From: Thioclava marina
Lineage (GTDB): Bacteria > Pseudomonadota > Alphaproteobacteria > Rhodobacterales > Rhodobacteraceae
Length of the DNA stretch: 64,000 nucleotides
Direction of reading: 5' to 3'
Assembly: GCF_002020135.1 (NCBI RefSeq)
Contig: NZ_MPZS01000001.1
Location: forward strand, 1,364,001-1,428,000
Position 1 is the first letter of the stretch, and every line of letters starts with the position of its first letter. Positions 26,949 to 36,659 of the stretch are shown in pieces. A program made the translations under genes and the position numbers. The notes below the pieces were generated by a model. That model saw nothing but the letters and a program-made list of their open reading frames with translations, was not told where the DNA came from and ran no database searches.

Positions 26949-27683
26949 TCAGACGTGCTGGCCCGCGTTCACCTCGATCTCGGTGCCGGTGACATAGCTC
27001 GACGCATCCGAGCACAGGAACCAGATCACATCCGCCACTTCGGAAGGCTGGCCTAGACGGCGCAGCGGCAGATTTTCGACGATCTTCTCGGTGCCGGGGC
27101 TGAGGATCGAGGTCTCGATCTCACCCGGTGCGATCGCGTTCACGCGCACCCCGAGCGGCCCGAAATCATGCGCCATCTCGCGCGTCAGCGCCTTCAGCGC
27201 GGCTTTCGAGGTCGCATAGGCCGCGCCTGCGAAGGGGTGGACGCGCGATCCCGCAATAGAGGTCACGTTGACCACCGCGCCATGCGCGGCTGAAAGTTCC
27301 TCCATCAGTCCGCGCGCCAGCACGATCGAGGCGAAGAAATTGACGTGGAAGACATGGCCCCAGGTCATCAGATCAGTATCGAGCGTGTTGAGCCGCTCAC
27401 CGTTGGAACCTTTCGGCGAAATGCCCGCATTGTTAACGAGCGCGTGCAGCTTGCCGCCTTCCAACCGTTCGCGGATTACCTCCACCGCATTGATCGTGTC
27501 CGCCGGATCGGCGAGGTCAACCTGAATGTGATCCTCGCGCCCACCGCCCCAGGGGCATTTCTCGGGAAAGGGTTGGCGTGAGCAGGTGATCACCCGCCAC
27601 CCCTCGGCGGCGAAGCGTTTCACCGTGGCATGGCCGATCCCCCGGCTCGCCCCCGTCAGCAGCATCACCTTGCGATCACCCAT
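26949..27683 (-). CDS. SDR family oxidoreductase
   Basis: A 244-residue short-chain dehydrogenase. The cofactor loop TGASRGIG is at residues 10-17, NNAG near 87, and the catalytic Ser (VTSIAGS) with YATSK near 155. Arg in the first strand (TCSRQP) favours NADP(H). ATG 27683 is preceded by GGGAGT and matches the family's N-terminus; the extended frame upstream is Arg/Ser-rich and not coding. The substrate cannot be inferred. It is monocistronic and divergent from argB. Confidence 0.88.
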   Translation of the reverse strand: MGDRKVMLLTGASRGIGHATVKRFAAEGWRVITCSRQPFPEKCPWGGGREDHIQVDLADPADTINAVEVIRERLEGGKLHALVNNAGISPKGSNGERLNTLDTDLMTWGHVFHVNFFASIVLARGLMEELSAAHGAVVNVTSIAGSRVHPFAGAAYATSKAALKALTREMAHDFGPLGVRVNAIAPGEIETSILSPGTEKIVENLPLRRLGQPSEVADVIWFLCSDASSYVTGTEIEVNAGQHV

Positions 27684-27823
27684 GATCCAGACTCCCGTTC
27701 GCGCGCTCGCCCCGACCCTAGCTGCTTTTGACCCGAGCGCAACGGGCGTTCCAACGGGGCTCTTCCAAACGCCGCGCGAACGGTCTAGCAAGATGAGGCC
27801 CACCCTGCCCGAGGACCAGCAAG

Positions 27824-28717
27824 ATGAGAAAGCAGAACATGGATCGTGACTGGATCGCCACCGCCCGCACCCTCTCCGAAGCCCTGCCCTATCTGCAACG
27901 CTACACCGGCGCGGTCGTGGTGGTGAAATTCGGCGGCAACGCGATGGGCGACGATGAGGCGATGGCCGAGTTCGCACGCGACATCGTTCTGATGCGGCAA
28001 GTCGGGATGAACCCGGTCGTGGTGCATGGCGGCGGCCCGATGATCAACGACATGCTGAAAAAGCTCGGGATCGAGAGCGAATGGGTGCGCGGCAAGCGCG
28101 TCACCGACAAGGCCACCGTCGAGGTGGTCGAGATGATCCTCTCGGGGCTCGTCAACAAGCGCATCGTGCAGGCGATCAACGATCAGGGCGGACGTGCGGT
28201 CGGCATTTCCGGCAAGGATGACGACCTGATGGTCTGCGAGGCGGATGATCCCGAACTGGGCTTCGTCGGCAGGCCGGTCGAGATGAATGTGCAGATCGTG
28301 CGCGATCTCTACAATGCCGGGCTGATCCCGGTGATCGCGCCGGTGGCGACCGGCGTGGCCGATAACGAGACCTTCAACGTCAATGGCGACACGGCGGCCG
28401 GCGCCATCGCGGGCGCGCTGCAAGCCGACCGCCTGCTGCTGCTCACCGACGTAGCCGGCGTGAAGAACAAGCAGGGCGAGGTCATCACACAGCTCACCCC
28501 CGAGGACGTAGCCGCCCTGATCGAGGACGGGACCATTGCGGGCGGCATGATCCCGAAAGTCGAGACCGCGTTGCAGGCCGTCAAGGAAGGCGTGCGCGCC
28601 GTGGTCATCGTCGACGGCCGCGTCGCCAATGCCTGCCTGCTCGAACTGTTCACCGAACATGGCGCGGGCTCGATGATCCGCTCCACGATCCCGCGCGTGA
28701 CGCCGCGCGGACGGTGA
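27824..28717 (+). CDS. argB: Acetylglutamate kinase ArgB
   Basis: A 297-residue amino-acid kinase phosphorylating N-acetylglutamate in arginine biosynthesis. [12 protein letters not shown] (ATP/phosphate loop) is near residue 27, VHGGGPMI near 66, and the [12 protein letters not shown] segment near 186. The N-terminal helix [16 protein letters not shown] is that of the arginine-inhibited hexameric forms, so feedback control by arginine is likely. The start is uncertain between ATG 27824 and ATG 27839; neither has a strong ribosome site. The next gene begins inside its stop codon. Confidence 0.95.
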   Translation: MRKQNMDRDWIATARTLSEALPYLQRYTGAVVVVKFGGNAMGDDEAMAEFARDIVLMRQVGMNPVVVHGGGPMINDMLKKLGIESEWVRGKRVTDKATVEVVEMILSGLVNKRIVQAINDQGGRAVGISGKDDDLMVCEADDPELGFVGRPVEMNVQIVRDLYNAGLIPVIAPVATGVADNETFNVNGDTAAGAIAGALQADRLLLLTDVAGVKNKQGEVITQLTPEDVAALIEDGTIAGGMIPKVETALQAVKEGVRAVVIVDGRVANACLLELFTEHGAGSMIRSTIPRVTPRGR

Positions 28718-29334
28718 TCGCGGAACTCGAAGAGTCGCTCGGCGCGCATCGGCTTTTTGTCTCGGGCCTTCTGCATGACGGGGCTGAGACGATCGCGCTG
28801 ATCTCGCCGGACGAGCCGGGCTTCTGGGCCCATGTCACCGCGCAGCCCGAGTTTTTCGACGGCGGCCCCGACCCGCTCGACCGCTGGTCGGAACGGGTGA
28901 TCGGCGCACTGGCGCCCCGGTTCGGCGCGCGCGCCCTCTACCCGTTCACCGGCCCGCCCTGGCAGCCCTTCGTGAGCTGGGCGCTGCGCAGCGGGCAGAG
29001 CTTCGCCTCGCCCCTGCACCTGATGTGCCATAGCCGCATGGGGCTCTGGGCCTCGGTTCGCGGGGCGCTGGCGCTGCCGGGCCTCTTGGCGCTGCCAACC
29101 CCGGCCCCAGAGACCTGCACGAATTGTCCGGCGCCCTGCACGACCGCCTGCCCGGTCGATGCGCTTGGCCCGGACGGATATGACACCGAAACCTGCCGCG
29201 CTCATCTCGATACGCCCGAGGGGGCGGATTGCCGCACGCAAGGCTGCCTTGCACGCCGCGCTTGCCCGGTGGGCGAAAGCTATGGCAGGCTGCCTTCACA
29301 ATCGGCCTGGCATATGAGGCAATTCCACCCATGA
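28714..29334 (+). CDS. Ferredoxin-like 4Fe-4S protein following argB
   Basis: A 206-residue protein starting with GTG in a four-base overlap with the argB stop. The first 130 residues are a domain of unknown function with [11 protein letters not shown] near 78. The C-terminal third is cysteine-rich: [18 protein letters not shown] (C-x2-C-x3-C-x3-C-P, a ferredoxin cluster site), followed by C...C...C in [16 protein letters not shown], which could hold a second cluster. The layout recalls the ferredoxin part of epoxyqueuosine reductase-like proteins without the catalytic half. The redox role is unknown. Confidence 0.72.
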   Translation: MIAELEESLGAHRLFVSGLLHDGAETIALISPDEPGFWAHVTAQPEFFDGGPDPLDRWSERVIGALAPRFGARALYPFTGPPWQPFVSWALRSGQSFASPLHLMCHSRMGLWASVRGALALPGLLALPTPAPETCTNCPAPCTTACPVDALGPDGYDTETCRAHLDTPEGADCRTQGCLARRACPVGESYGRLPSQSAWHMRQFHP

Positions 29335-29849
29335 CCCCGCTCGGACACCGCCGCCTGATCCTGACGCGCCACGCGAAATCGAGCTGGGACGACCCGCTCG
29401 TCGAAGATCGCGACCGCCCCCTGAACGCCCGTGGCCGCGCCGCCGCGCTTGAACTGGGCGACTTTCTCGCCTCGCGGGGCCTCGAGCCCGAAGAGGTGCT
29501 TTGCTCCTCGGCGCAGCGCACCCGCGAAACCTGGGATCAGGTCGCTGCCGCCGTGATCGAGACCCGTCCCGAAGTGAACTATGTCGAGAGCCTCTATCAC
29601 GCCGCTCCCGAAATGATGCTGCAAGTTTTACGCACGGCGTCGGCGCCGACGGTGATGATGCTCGGCCACAATCCCGGCATTGCCGAATTTGCCCATCAGC
29701 TTCCCGCCCGGCCCCTCCTCGATCCCGATTTCCGCCGCTACCCGACCTGCGCCACCCTGATCGTCGATTTCCAGATCGACGACTGGTCCGAGGTGATGCC
29801 GGGTCAGGGTTCGGTGCTTGATTTCTTCACGCCGACACGGCGTGGCTGA
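29331..29849 (+). CDS. SixA-type histidine phosphatase
   Basis: A 172-residue phosphoglycerate mutase-superfamily phosphatase of the small SixA class. The phospho-histidine site is RLILTRHAKSSW near residue 12, the Arg helper is in DRPLNARGR, and the second active-site His is in LGHNPGI near 109. ATG 29331 overlaps the previous stop by four bases. The family dephosphorylates phosphohistidine proteins or small phosphoesters; the target here is unknown. It appears co-transcribed from argB through trpB. Confidence 0.85.
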   Translation: MTPLGHRRLILTRHAKSSWDDPLVEDRDRPLNARGRAAALELGDFLASRGLEPEEVLCSSAQRTRETWDQVAAAVIETRPEVNYVESLYHAAPEMMLQVLRTASAPTVMMLGHNPGIAEFAHQLPARPLLDPDFRRYPTCATLIVDFQIDDWSEVMPGQGSVLDFFTPTRRG

Positions 29850-29863
29850 CTGGAGGAGACTGA

Positions 29864-31066
29864 ATGGGCTATCTGAAATCCACCCCCGACGCACAGGGCT
29901 TTTTCGGCGAGTATGGCGGGGCCGAACTGCCGCCGCCGCTGGTGCCGCATTTCAAGGAGATAACAGAGGCCTATGAGCGCCTCGCCCATTCCGCCGAATT
30001 CATCCGCGACCTGCGCTATATCCGCAAGCATTTCCAGGGCCGCCCCACCCCGGTGAGCTACCTGCGCAACCTCTCCGACATGTGCGGCGGTGCGCAAATC
30101 TACGCCAAGCGCGAGGATCTCAACCACACCGGGGCCCACAAGCTCAACCATTGCATGGCCGAAGCACTTCTCGCGAAGTTCATGGGCAAGACCAAGCTGA
30201 TGGCCGAAACCGGCGCGGGCCAGCATGGCGTGGCGCTGGCCACGGCCGCGGCCTATTTCGGCCTGGAATGCGAGATCCACATGGGCGAGATCGACATCGC
30301 CAAGGAAGCGCCGAACGTCACCCGGATGAAACTGCTCGGCGCCGAGGTCGTGCCGGTGGGCTTCGGTGGACGCTCGCTGAAGGAAGCCGTCGACAGCTGC
30401 TTTCAGAGCTATGTCGCCCAGGCCGATACCGCGCTCTTCGCGATCGGCTCGGTCGTGGGGCCGCACCCCTTCCCGCGCATGGTCCGTGATTTCCAGCATG
30501 TCGTGGGGATCGAAGCGCGCGAGCAATTCCTGGAGATGACCGGACAGCTGCCCGACATGGTCGCGGCCTGCGTGGGCGGTGGTTCGAATGCGATGGGGAT
30601 TTTCGCAGGCTTCATCGACGATGAGGACGTGTCGCTGCACGGGGTGGAGCCGATGGGCACCTCCTCGAAACTTGGCGATCACGCCGCCACCATCACCTAC
30701 GGAAAGGACGGGATGATCCACGGCTTCCGCACGATGGTGCTCGAGGATGAAAACGGCGAGCCCGCCCCGGTTCACACCATCGCCTCGGGGCTCGATTATC
30801 CCGGCGTCGGACCGGAACACGCCCATCTGTATCGCACCGGGCGCGTGAACTATTCGGCCGCCGATGACAAGGAGGCGCTCGACGCCTTCTACAAGCTCTC
30901 GCGCCACGAGGGGATCATCCCTGCGCTCGAAAGCTCCCATGCGGTGGCCTTCGCGATGCGCGAGGCCAAGAAGAACCCGGGCAAGTCGATCCTGATCAAC
31001 CTCTCGGGCCGCGGCGACAAGGATATCGACTACGTCACCGAGACCTTCGGCTTCGGCGAAAGCTGA
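29864..31066 (+). CDS. trpB: Tryptophan synthase beta chain TrpB
   Basis: A 400-residue PLP enzyme condensing indole and serine to tryptophan. The PLP lysine lies in HTGAHKLNH near residue 88, the phosphate-binding GGGSNAMG near 235, and the C-terminal ALESSHA near 351. GGAGGAG precedes ATG 29864. Its usual partners trpF and trpA are not adjacent: the gene follows a SixA-type phosphatase, so it is expressed either from the argB operon or from its own promoter. A strong terminator follows. Confidence 0.95.
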   Translation: MGYLKSTPDAQGFFGEYGGAELPPPLVPHFKEITEAYERLAHSAEFIRDLRYIRKHFQGRPTPVSYLRNLSDMCGGAQIYAKREDLNHTGAHKLNHCMAEALLAKFMGKTKLMAETGAGQHGVALATAAAYFGLECEIHMGEIDIAKEAPNVTRMKLLGAEVVPVGFGGRSLKEAVDSCFQSYVAQADTALFAIGSVVGPHPFPRMVRDFQHVVGIEAREQFLEMTGQLPDMVAACVGGGSNAMGIFAGFIDDEDVSLHGVEPMGTSSKLGDHAATITYGKDGMIHGFRTMVLEDENGEPAPVHTIASGLDYPGVGPEHAHLYRTGRVNYSAADDKEALDAFYKLSRHEGIIPALESSHAVAFAMREAKKNPGKSILINLSGRGDKDIDYVTETFGFGES

Positions 31067-31092
31067 TCCGCGCATCGACGGGAAATCAAAGA

Positions 31093-31120
31093 GGGGCCGG
31101 TTCACCACCGGCCCCTTCTT
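31093..31120 (+). terminator. Intrinsic terminator of trpB
   Basis: An 8-bp GGGGCCGG/CCGGCCCC stem (31093-31100 and 31108-31115) with a seven-base loop, followed by TTCTTCTT. It lies 27 bases past the trpB stop. Its 3' edge is shared with copy 2 of the composite intergenic element. Confidence 0.75.
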
Positions 31121-31180
31121 CTTGATCGAAATATCTCGGGGGGTGAATGGCCGCGAGGCCAGAGGGGGGCAGCGCCCCCC
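31114..31180 (+). repeat. Composite intergenic element, copy 2
   Basis: This has the same three-part layout as 36-96, in the same orientation relative to the upstream gene (trpB). A 29-base block differs from copy 1 at one position. A small hairpin TGGCC-GCGA-GGCCA (31148-31161) differs in sequence from copy 1 but keeps the four-base loop. A G/C hairpin GGGGGGC-AGC-GCCCCCC (31164-31180) ends the element nine bases before the convergent bztD stop. It could act as a bidirectional 3'-end element. Confidence 0.6.
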
Positions 31181-31188
31181 TGCCCCGA

Positions 31189-31980
31189 TCAGTGCCCGAG
31201 GATCTGGCTCAGGAACTGCTTGGTGCGTTCCGACTGCGGGTTGTTGAAGAAATCATGCGGGTTGTTCTGCTCGACGATCTGACCGTCGGCCATGAAGATC
31301 ACCCGGTTCGCGACCGCCTGTGCGAAGCCCATCTCGTGGGTCACGCAGAGCATGGTCATGCCCTCTTCGGCGAGCTCGATCATCGTGTCGAGAACTTCCT
31401 TGATCATCTCCGGGTCGAGCGCCGAGGTCGGTTCGTCGAAGAGCATGATCCGCGGCTTCATGCACAGCGAGCGCGCGATCGCCACACGCTGCTGCTGACC
31501 GCCCGAGAGCTGGCCGGGATATTTCTGCGCCTGATCGGGGATCTTCACCTTCTCGAGGAAATGCATCGCGGTCTCGATCGCTTCCTTCTTGGGCGTCTTG
31601 CGCACCCAGATCGGCGCCAGCGTCAAGTTCTCGAGAATCGTCAGATGCGGGAAGAGATTGAAGTGCTGGAACACCATCCCCACCTCGCGGCGGATCTTGT
31701 CGATGTTCTTCAGGTCATTGGTCAGCTCGATCCCGTCAACGACGATCTTGCCCGCTTGATGCTCTTCAAGCCGGTTGATGCAGCGGATCAGAGTCGATTT
31801 CCCCGAGCCCGAAGGCCCGGCGATGACGATGCGCTCGCCACGCTGCACGGTCAGGTCGATGTCGCGCAGGACGTGGAACTGGCCATACCACTTGTTCATG
31901 TTCTCGATCTGGATCGCGACCTCGTCGCTCACCGTCATGTGGCTGCGGTCGATTTGCGCGTCGAAATGTGGTTCGGTCAT
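31189..31980 (-). CDS. bztD: Polar amino-acid ABC transporter ATPase BztD/AapP
   Basis: A 263-residue ATPase of the glutamate/glutamine/aspartate/asparagine importer. Walker [14 protein letters not shown] is near residue 54, the [15 protein letters not shown] signature near 158, and Walker [12 protein letters not shown] near 180. It shows the N-terminal [11 protein letters not shown] stretch of polar amino-acid ATPases. It lies 12 bases after bztC and closes the operon, facing trpB across the composite element. Confidence 0.94.
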   Translation of the reverse strand: MTEPHFDAQIDRSHMTVSDEVAIQIENMNKWYGQFHVLRDIDLTVQRGERIVIAGPSGSGKSTLIRCINRLEEHQAGKIVVDGIELTNDLKNIDKIRREVGMVFQHFNLFPHLTILENLTLAPIWVRKTPKKEAIETAMHFLEKVKIPDQAQKYPGQLSGGQQQRVAIARSLCMKPRIMLFDEPTSALDPEMIKEVLDTMIELAEEGMTMLCVTHEMGFAQAVANRVIFMADGQIVEQNNPHDFFNNPQSERTKQFLSQILGH

Positions 31981-31992
31981 TGAGTTTCTCCC

Positions 31993-33309
31993 TTAGCGAT
32001 GGTCGCGCTTGAGCCGGTTCTCGAGATACATCGAGTAACGCGACATCGCGAAGTTCAGGATGAAGAAGATGGCGCCGACGAAGATGAAGGGCTCCCAGTA
32101 GATGCCCTTCCACGCGAAATCGGCGCGAATGAAATCGGGAATGCCCTTGAGCGGGTCGAACAGACCCACGAAGGCCACGAGGGTCGTGTCCTTGAACATG
32201 CCGATGAAGGTCGAGACGATCCCGGGGATCGAGATCTTGAGCGCCTGCGGCAGGATGATCAGCCGCTGCGCCTTCCAGTAATCGAGCCCGAGCGCGTCGG
32301 CTGCCTCGTACTGCCCGCGCGGCAGCGCCGCGAGACCACCCCGGATCACCTCCGCGATATAGGCGGCGGCGAACATGGTCACGAGGATCATCACCCGCAG
32401 GATGATGTCGAAATTCGTACCCGGCGGCAGGAAGTAGTTCAGCAGAAGCGACGCCACGAAGAGCAGCGTGATCAGCGGCACGCCCCGGATGAACTCGATG
32501 AAGATCACCGAGAAGGTCCGGATCAGGAACATGTCCGACTGACGCCCGAGTGCAAGGATCACGCCCAGCGGCAACGACATCGCAATGCCACCCGCGCCCA
32601 GCGTGATCGCCAGCAGGAAGCCACCGAACTTCGCCGATTCCACCGGCTCGATGCCGAGCGGGATCGCGGCGTGCAGCATCTCGGCCAGAGGGGAAACGCC
32701 GAACAGCCAGAACAGGATCGCGAAGATCGCCCCGGCCGCAAAACCGCCGATCGTGCCGAAACGCGACACGAAATTGAAGACGACATAGGCCAGCACGAAA
32801 CCGAGTGCGACAAGCACCGGGCCCCAGACCGAGCCGCCCCAGAGCAGCCAGACGGCGAGGAACGGATAGGCTGGCGTGAACCAGATCAGCTTCTTCGGCA
32901 CCCATTGGAACAGCACCGGCCCTACCGCTACGAAAAGCAGCAGGAAGGTCAGGATCGGGCGCCAATACAGCTCCGGCGGGTAGAAGCCGAAGATGAACTG
33001 GTGCCAGCGATCGCGGATCACCCCCCAGCAGGCGCCGGTCGCGCCCTGGCCGTATTGATCGGTGATGATCTGACGGCACTCGGCGAGCGAATTGGCGTTC
33101 CAGACACCGTGCAGGAACCATCCGTAGAAATGCGAGACGAAGCCGTAGATCGCGAGGATCCCGAGGACTGTCAGCAGCGTGTTGAGCCAGCCCGAGAACA
33201 GGTTCTCGCGCAGCCACTGGATGGCACCGGATTGATTGGCCGGAGCCGGTTTCGGGTCCAGCATCGTGTCGCGGACATAGGCGACGGTTTGGGCGTGGGT
33301 ATCGCTCAT
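31993..33309 (-). CDS. bztC: Polar amino-acid ABC transporter permease BztC/AapM
   Basis: A 438-residue permease with the long N-terminal extension typical of BztC: an extra helix near 40-60, a periplasmic segment with a cysteine pair (AECRQII...GACWGV) near 80-97, and several additional helices. The C-terminal third is the HisM-type channel with the EAA loop EAADALGLDYWKAQ near 337. It starts one base after the bztB stop and pairs with BztB as a heterodimer in the inner membrane. Confidence 0.93.
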   Translation of the reverse strand: MSDTHAQTVAYVRDTMLDPKPAPANQSGAIQWLRENLFSGWLNTLLTVLGILAIYGFVSHFYGWFLHGVWNANSLAECRQIITDQYGQGATGACWGVIRDRWHQFIFGFYPPELYWRPILTFLLLFVAVGPVLFQWVPKKLIWFTPAYPFLAVWLLWGGSVWGPVLVALGFVLAYVVFNFVSRFGTIGGFAAGAIFAILFWLFGVSPLAEMLHAAIPLGIEPVESAKFGGFLLAITLGAGGIAMSLPLGVILALGRQSDMFLIRTFSVIFIEFIRGVPLITLLFVASLLLNYFLPPGTNFDIILRVMILVTMFAAAYIAEVIRGGLAALPRGQYEAADALGLDYWKAQRLIILPQALKISIPGIVSTFIGMFKDTTLVAFVGLFDPLKGIPDFIRADFAWKGIYWEPFIFVGAIFFILNFAMSRYSMYLENRLKRDHR

Positions 33310-33310
33310 C

Positions 33311-34576
33311 TCACCGCTCCTTCAGCTTCACGCGATTGTTGTAGACATTCATCACGCCCGAGATCGACAGCGAGATCGCAAGATAGATCAGCATCATCAG
33401 CGAGATCGCCTCGAGCTCGCGGCCCGTCTGGTTGAGCGTGATCCCCCCGAGCGTGCCGCGCAGTTCGAGATAGCCGACTGCGATGGCGAGCGAGGAGTTC
33501 TTCGTCAGGTTCAGATATTGTGAGATCAGCGGCGGGATGATGACCCGCAGCGCCTGCGGCAGGATCACGAGGTTCATCGTGCGGTTGGGGCGCAGCCCCA
33601 GCGCATAGGCCGCCTCGGTCTGGCCCTTGGAAATTGCGAGGATACCGGCGCGGACGATCTCGGCGATGAAGGCCGCGGTATAGAGCGTCAGCCCCAGCCA
33701 GAGCGCCACGAAGGAGTTCGAGACGTTCGTCCCGTTCTTGAAGTTGAAGCCCTGAAGGACCGGCTCATCGGGGTTGAACCCCAGCGCGAACAGCAAGGCG
33801 ACCATCGGCACGATCAGGATCAGCGCGCTCTTCCACCAGGTCGTCGGGCGCACGCCCGTCGCCTCCTGCATGTTCGCGGCATGGGTCAGAACCCGTTTGT
33901 TCACCCAAAGCGAGGCGATGAGCAGCGCCACGATCGCAAGGACGTTCAGCGAGATCGGCGCAAGCGCGGTGTCGATCACCCCGAGCGAGCGGTCGAAATG
34001 GATCGAAGGGATCGCGGTGTAACGGTTGGTGAAGGCGATCGAGTCGAGGATCATGCTCGCGCTCGCCTCTCCCGTCGTCGGGTTGATCTTGTAGGCGTTC
34101 GGTGCGGGAGCGGCTTCCGTCAGCAGCGCGATCGCCACGAGGATCCACAGCAGCACGGGGATGTTGCGAAAGACCTCGACATAGACCGTCATCAGACGCG
34201 CGACGAGCCAGTTCTTCGACAGGCGCAGAACGCCCACGAAGATCCCGATGATCGTTGCCGCGACACAGCCCAGAAACGAGATCCAGAGCGTGTTGATCAG
34301 ACCGACGAGCAGCGCGCGCCCATGGGTCATGTCGTTGTTATAGGGGATTATGGCGTTGCCGATATCATAGCCTGCGCGCTGCGACAGGAAGGAGAAGTTG
34401 AAGTCCTTGCCCAGAGCGCTGAGGTTCTGAATGGTGTTATCTACGAGCCAGCCGACGAAGGCCATCACGATGAAGAACACCACCACCTGAATGGTCAGCG
34501 ATCTGTATCGCGTGTCGTAAATGAGCTGGCTGAGCCGGAAGCCTTGGCTCTCCGGCGCGTCATGCGCGGTAGTCAT
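33311..34576 (-). CDS. bztB: Polar amino-acid ABC transporter permease BztB/AapQ
   Basis: A 421-residue permease: N-terminal helix VVVFFIVMAFVGWLV, then HisM-type helices interrupted by an insert of about 120 residues between the usual helices 2 and 3, as in AapQ. The EAA loop EAAYALGLRPNRTMN lies near residue 347. It follows bztA across a 136-base gap with stem-loops, so it is expressed below the binding protein. Confidence 0.93.
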   Translation of the reverse strand: MTTAHDAPESQGFRLSQLIYDTRYRSLTIQVVVFFIVMAFVGWLVDNTIQNLSALGKDFNFSFLSQRAGYDIGNAIIPYNNDMTHGRALLVGLINTLWISFLGCVAATIIGIFVGVLRLSKNWLVARLMTVYVEVFRNIPVLLWILVAIALLTEAAPAPNAYKINPTTGEASASMILDSIAFTNRYTAIPSIHFDRSLGVIDTALAPISLNVLAIVALLIASLWVNKRVLTHAANMQEATGVRPTTWWKSALILIVPMVALLFALGFNPDEPVLQGFNFKNGTNVSNSFVALWLGLTLYTAAFIAEIVRAGILAISKGQTEAAYALGLRPNRTMNLVILPQALRVIIPPLISQYLNLTKNSSLAIAVGYLELRGTLGGITLNQTGRELEAISLMMLIYLAISLSISGVMNVYNNRVKLKER

Positions 34577-34675
34577 TGCGTATTTCCCCTGTCGCCGCGT
34601 GCTTATCTTTATCTGGCCGTTTTATCCCGGCCTTCGGGGGATTGGTCCCCCGCCCACGGTCTTTTGAAAATTGGT

Positions 34676-34701
34676 CAGGGCGCGGTTTGACCCGCGCCCT
34701 G
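34676..34701 (-). terminator. bztA-bztB intercistronic stem-loop
   Basis: A perfect 10-bp stem of CAGGGCGCGG (34676-34685) and CCGCGCCCTG (34692-34701) lies 11 bases after the bztA stop and is followed on the minus strand by a short TTTT. A second hairpin GGGGGA/TCCCCC (34636-34651) lies further on. Together they probably cause partial termination or protect the bztA message. Confidence 0.6.
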
Positions 34702-34712
34702 CCAGGCCCTTC

Positions 34713-35729
34713 TTAGCGGAAGGGCGGAGCGTACATCAGGCCGCCCTGGGTCCACTGGGCGTTGAGCCCGCGGGCCAGACCGATCGGGGTTTGCTCACCG
34801 ATGGTGGCGGCAAAGATCTCACCGTAGTTGCCGTTCGCCTTGATGGCGTTGACAGCCCAGGTCTTGTCGAGGCCGATCATTGCGCCGAGGTCACCCTCGG
34901 TGCCGAGCAGGCGGTTGACTTCCGGGTTCTCGGTGCCCTTGGCCAGCTCGTCGATATTGGCCGAGGTCACGCCGTATTCTTCGGCAGCGATCAGCGCGAA
35001 GATGGTCCAGCGCACGATGTCGGTCCACTGGTCGTCACCCTGGCGCACGGCCGGAGCCAGCGGCTCTTTCGAGATGATTTCCGGAAGGATCACGTAATCC
35101 GACGGATTGGCAAAGGCGGCGCGGGTCGCGGCGAGGCCGGACGCGTCGGTGGTGTAGGCGTCGCAAGCACCGGCGAGGAACTGCTGTTCGCCTTCGGCAT
35201 TCGAATCAACCGTGATCGGCTGATACGACATGTTGTTGGCCTTGAAGTAGTCGGCGAGGTTGAGCTCGGTGGTGGTGCCGGTCTGGATACAGACCGAAGC
35301 GCCGTCGAGTTCCTTGGCCGAGGTCACGCCCGAGTCCTTGCGAACCATGAAGCCCTGACCGTCATAATAGTTGGTCGCGGTGAACTGGAGCTTCAGATCG
35401 GTGTCGCGCGAGAAGGTCCAGGTGGTGTTACGAGCCAGCACGTCGACTTCCCCCGAGCCGAGTGCGGTGAAGCGGGTCTGACCGGTGGTCGGGACGTATT
35501 TCACCTTCGAGGCATCGCCGAGAACGGCCGCGGCGACCGCCTGGCAGATTGCCACGTCGAAGCCGGACCAGTTGCCGTTCGCATCCGGAGCCGCGAAGCC
35601 GACGAGACCGGTGTTCACGCCGCAGATCAGTTCGCCGCGCGACTTGACGTCGTCAAGCGTGGCAGCACCCGCCAGACCAGCGGTCAGCGTGGCGGCCGTC
35701 AGCGCGCCGAAAAAGACGGATTTCTTCAT
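34713..35729 (-). CDS. bztA: Polar amino-acid ABC transporter binding protein BztA/AapJ
   Basis: A 338-residue periplasmic binding protein for glutamate, glutamine, aspartate and asparagine. ATG 35729 is chosen, with AGGAAGAGGT four bases upstream and a clean signal peptide MKKSVFFGALTAATLTAGLAGA. The SBP_bac_3 signature GFDVAICQAVAAAVLGD lies near residue 60. The C-terminal RGLNAQWTQGGLMYAPPFR ending is characteristic of AapJ/BztA. The long leader (35730-35948) probably holds the promoter; no clear nitrogen-control site was recognised. Confidence 0.94.
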   Translation of the reverse strand: MKKSVFFGALTAATLTAGLAGAATLDDVKSRGELICGVNTGLVGFAAPDANGNWSGFDVAICQAVAAAVLGDASKVKYVPTTGQTRFTALGSGEVDVLARNTTWTFSRDTDLKLQFTATNYYDGQGFMVRKDSGVTSAKELDGASVCIQTGTTTELNLADYFKANNMSYQPITVDSNAEGEQQFLAGACDAYTTDASGLAATRAAFANPSDYVILPEIISKEPLAPAVRQGDDQWTDIVRWTIFALIAAEEYGVTSANIDELAKGTENPEVNRLLGTEGDLGAMIGLDKTWAVNAIKANGNYGEIFAATIGEQTPIGLARGLNAQWTQGGLMYAPPFR

Positions 35730-35948
35730 TTTTACCTCTTCCTGTTTCGCCACCCTCTTGGGGCGGTTCTTTGGTCCAGTGCGGACCTGGTCGATCGTGT
35801 CCCATGACACGTAGTAACAAAAGAGTGGTCCAATTGATCAAAGAAGGTCAAGCCCACATTCGAGTTTCCGTGAGCGGAACTGCACATTTGATCAGCAGGC
35901 GCCAATGGCTTTGGCAAAACCGCGGGCAGAGTGCAAAATCGCGCAGGA

Positions 35949-36659
35949 TCACCTCTGGGCGAGCTCCCAGATTCGCCCCGCGTCACTCAGCGCCTCACGC
36001 TTGAGCGATGCGATCTCCGCGGCCTCTTCGTCCTCACCCCATTGCGAGATCTGCCAATCCTCGTCGAGGCGCGAAAGATCCCATGCCTCCAAGGCAGTCA
36101 ACCGCCCGCGCGCCACCGCAAGCCCAAGCACCAGCGAGCCGGTGATGCCCACGAGATCGTGCAACGCTGCCAGCGCGAAAGCATCACAGGCGGCAACCTC
36201 CGAACGCAGCCGCGACAGCACGTCTTCCGATTGCGCCACCGGCAAGACCCCAGCCGTGACTGCAAGCCGGACGCCAAAGGTCTCCGAGGCCCAATCGAGA
36301 AGTGGATCCCATTTCTCGGCCTGAAGCGCGACCAGTTCGGCGGGGTTGTCGGCCCGATAGCACAGCAGATCGGTGCCGCCATATTCGGCGACGTGCTCGA
36401 CCACCTCGTCATGCTGATGGGCGACCTTGTCGATCGCTGCGTTGGCGGAGCGGGTTACAGGCATGGTATGCGGGGCGATCTGGCCCTCCTGTGCCTCCCA
36501 TTCCGCCGCGATCGCCTCGGCCAGCGCCCGGGTCGGCACCACGAGCGGCGCCTTGGCGGGCGTCTTCACCGCGCGCCCGTCGAGCGCCACGCCGAAGCCC
36601 TCGGGATGGTCCGTCACCGAGGTCTCTTTCCAGAACCGCTTCGCCGCCCATTCGCTCAT
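35949..36659 (-). CDS. ATP12-family F1 ATP synthase assembly chaperone
   Basis: A 236-residue ATP12 homologue, which in mitochondria protects the F1 alpha subunit before assembly and in alphaproteobacteria probably does the same. It begins MSEWAAKRFWKETSV, followed by the family's GRAVKTPAKAPLVVP segment near residue 30 and EYGGTDLLCYRAD near 105. ATG 36659 overlaps the HAD gene stop by four bases. It is the last of a run crcB-rluC-HAD-ATP12 in which the genes overlap by four bases each. Confidence 0.88.
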   Translation of the reverse strand: MSEWAAKRFWKETSVTDHPEGFGVALDGRAVKTPAKAPLVVPTRALAEAIAAEWEAQEGQIAPHTMPVTRSANAAIDKVAHQHDEVVEHVAEYGGTDLLCYRADNPAELVALQAEKWDPLLDWASETFGVRLAVTAGVLPVAQSEDVLSRLRSEVAACDAFALAALHDLVGITGSLVLGLAVARGRLTALEAWDLSRLDEDWQISQWGEDEEAAEIASLKREALSDAGRIWELAQR

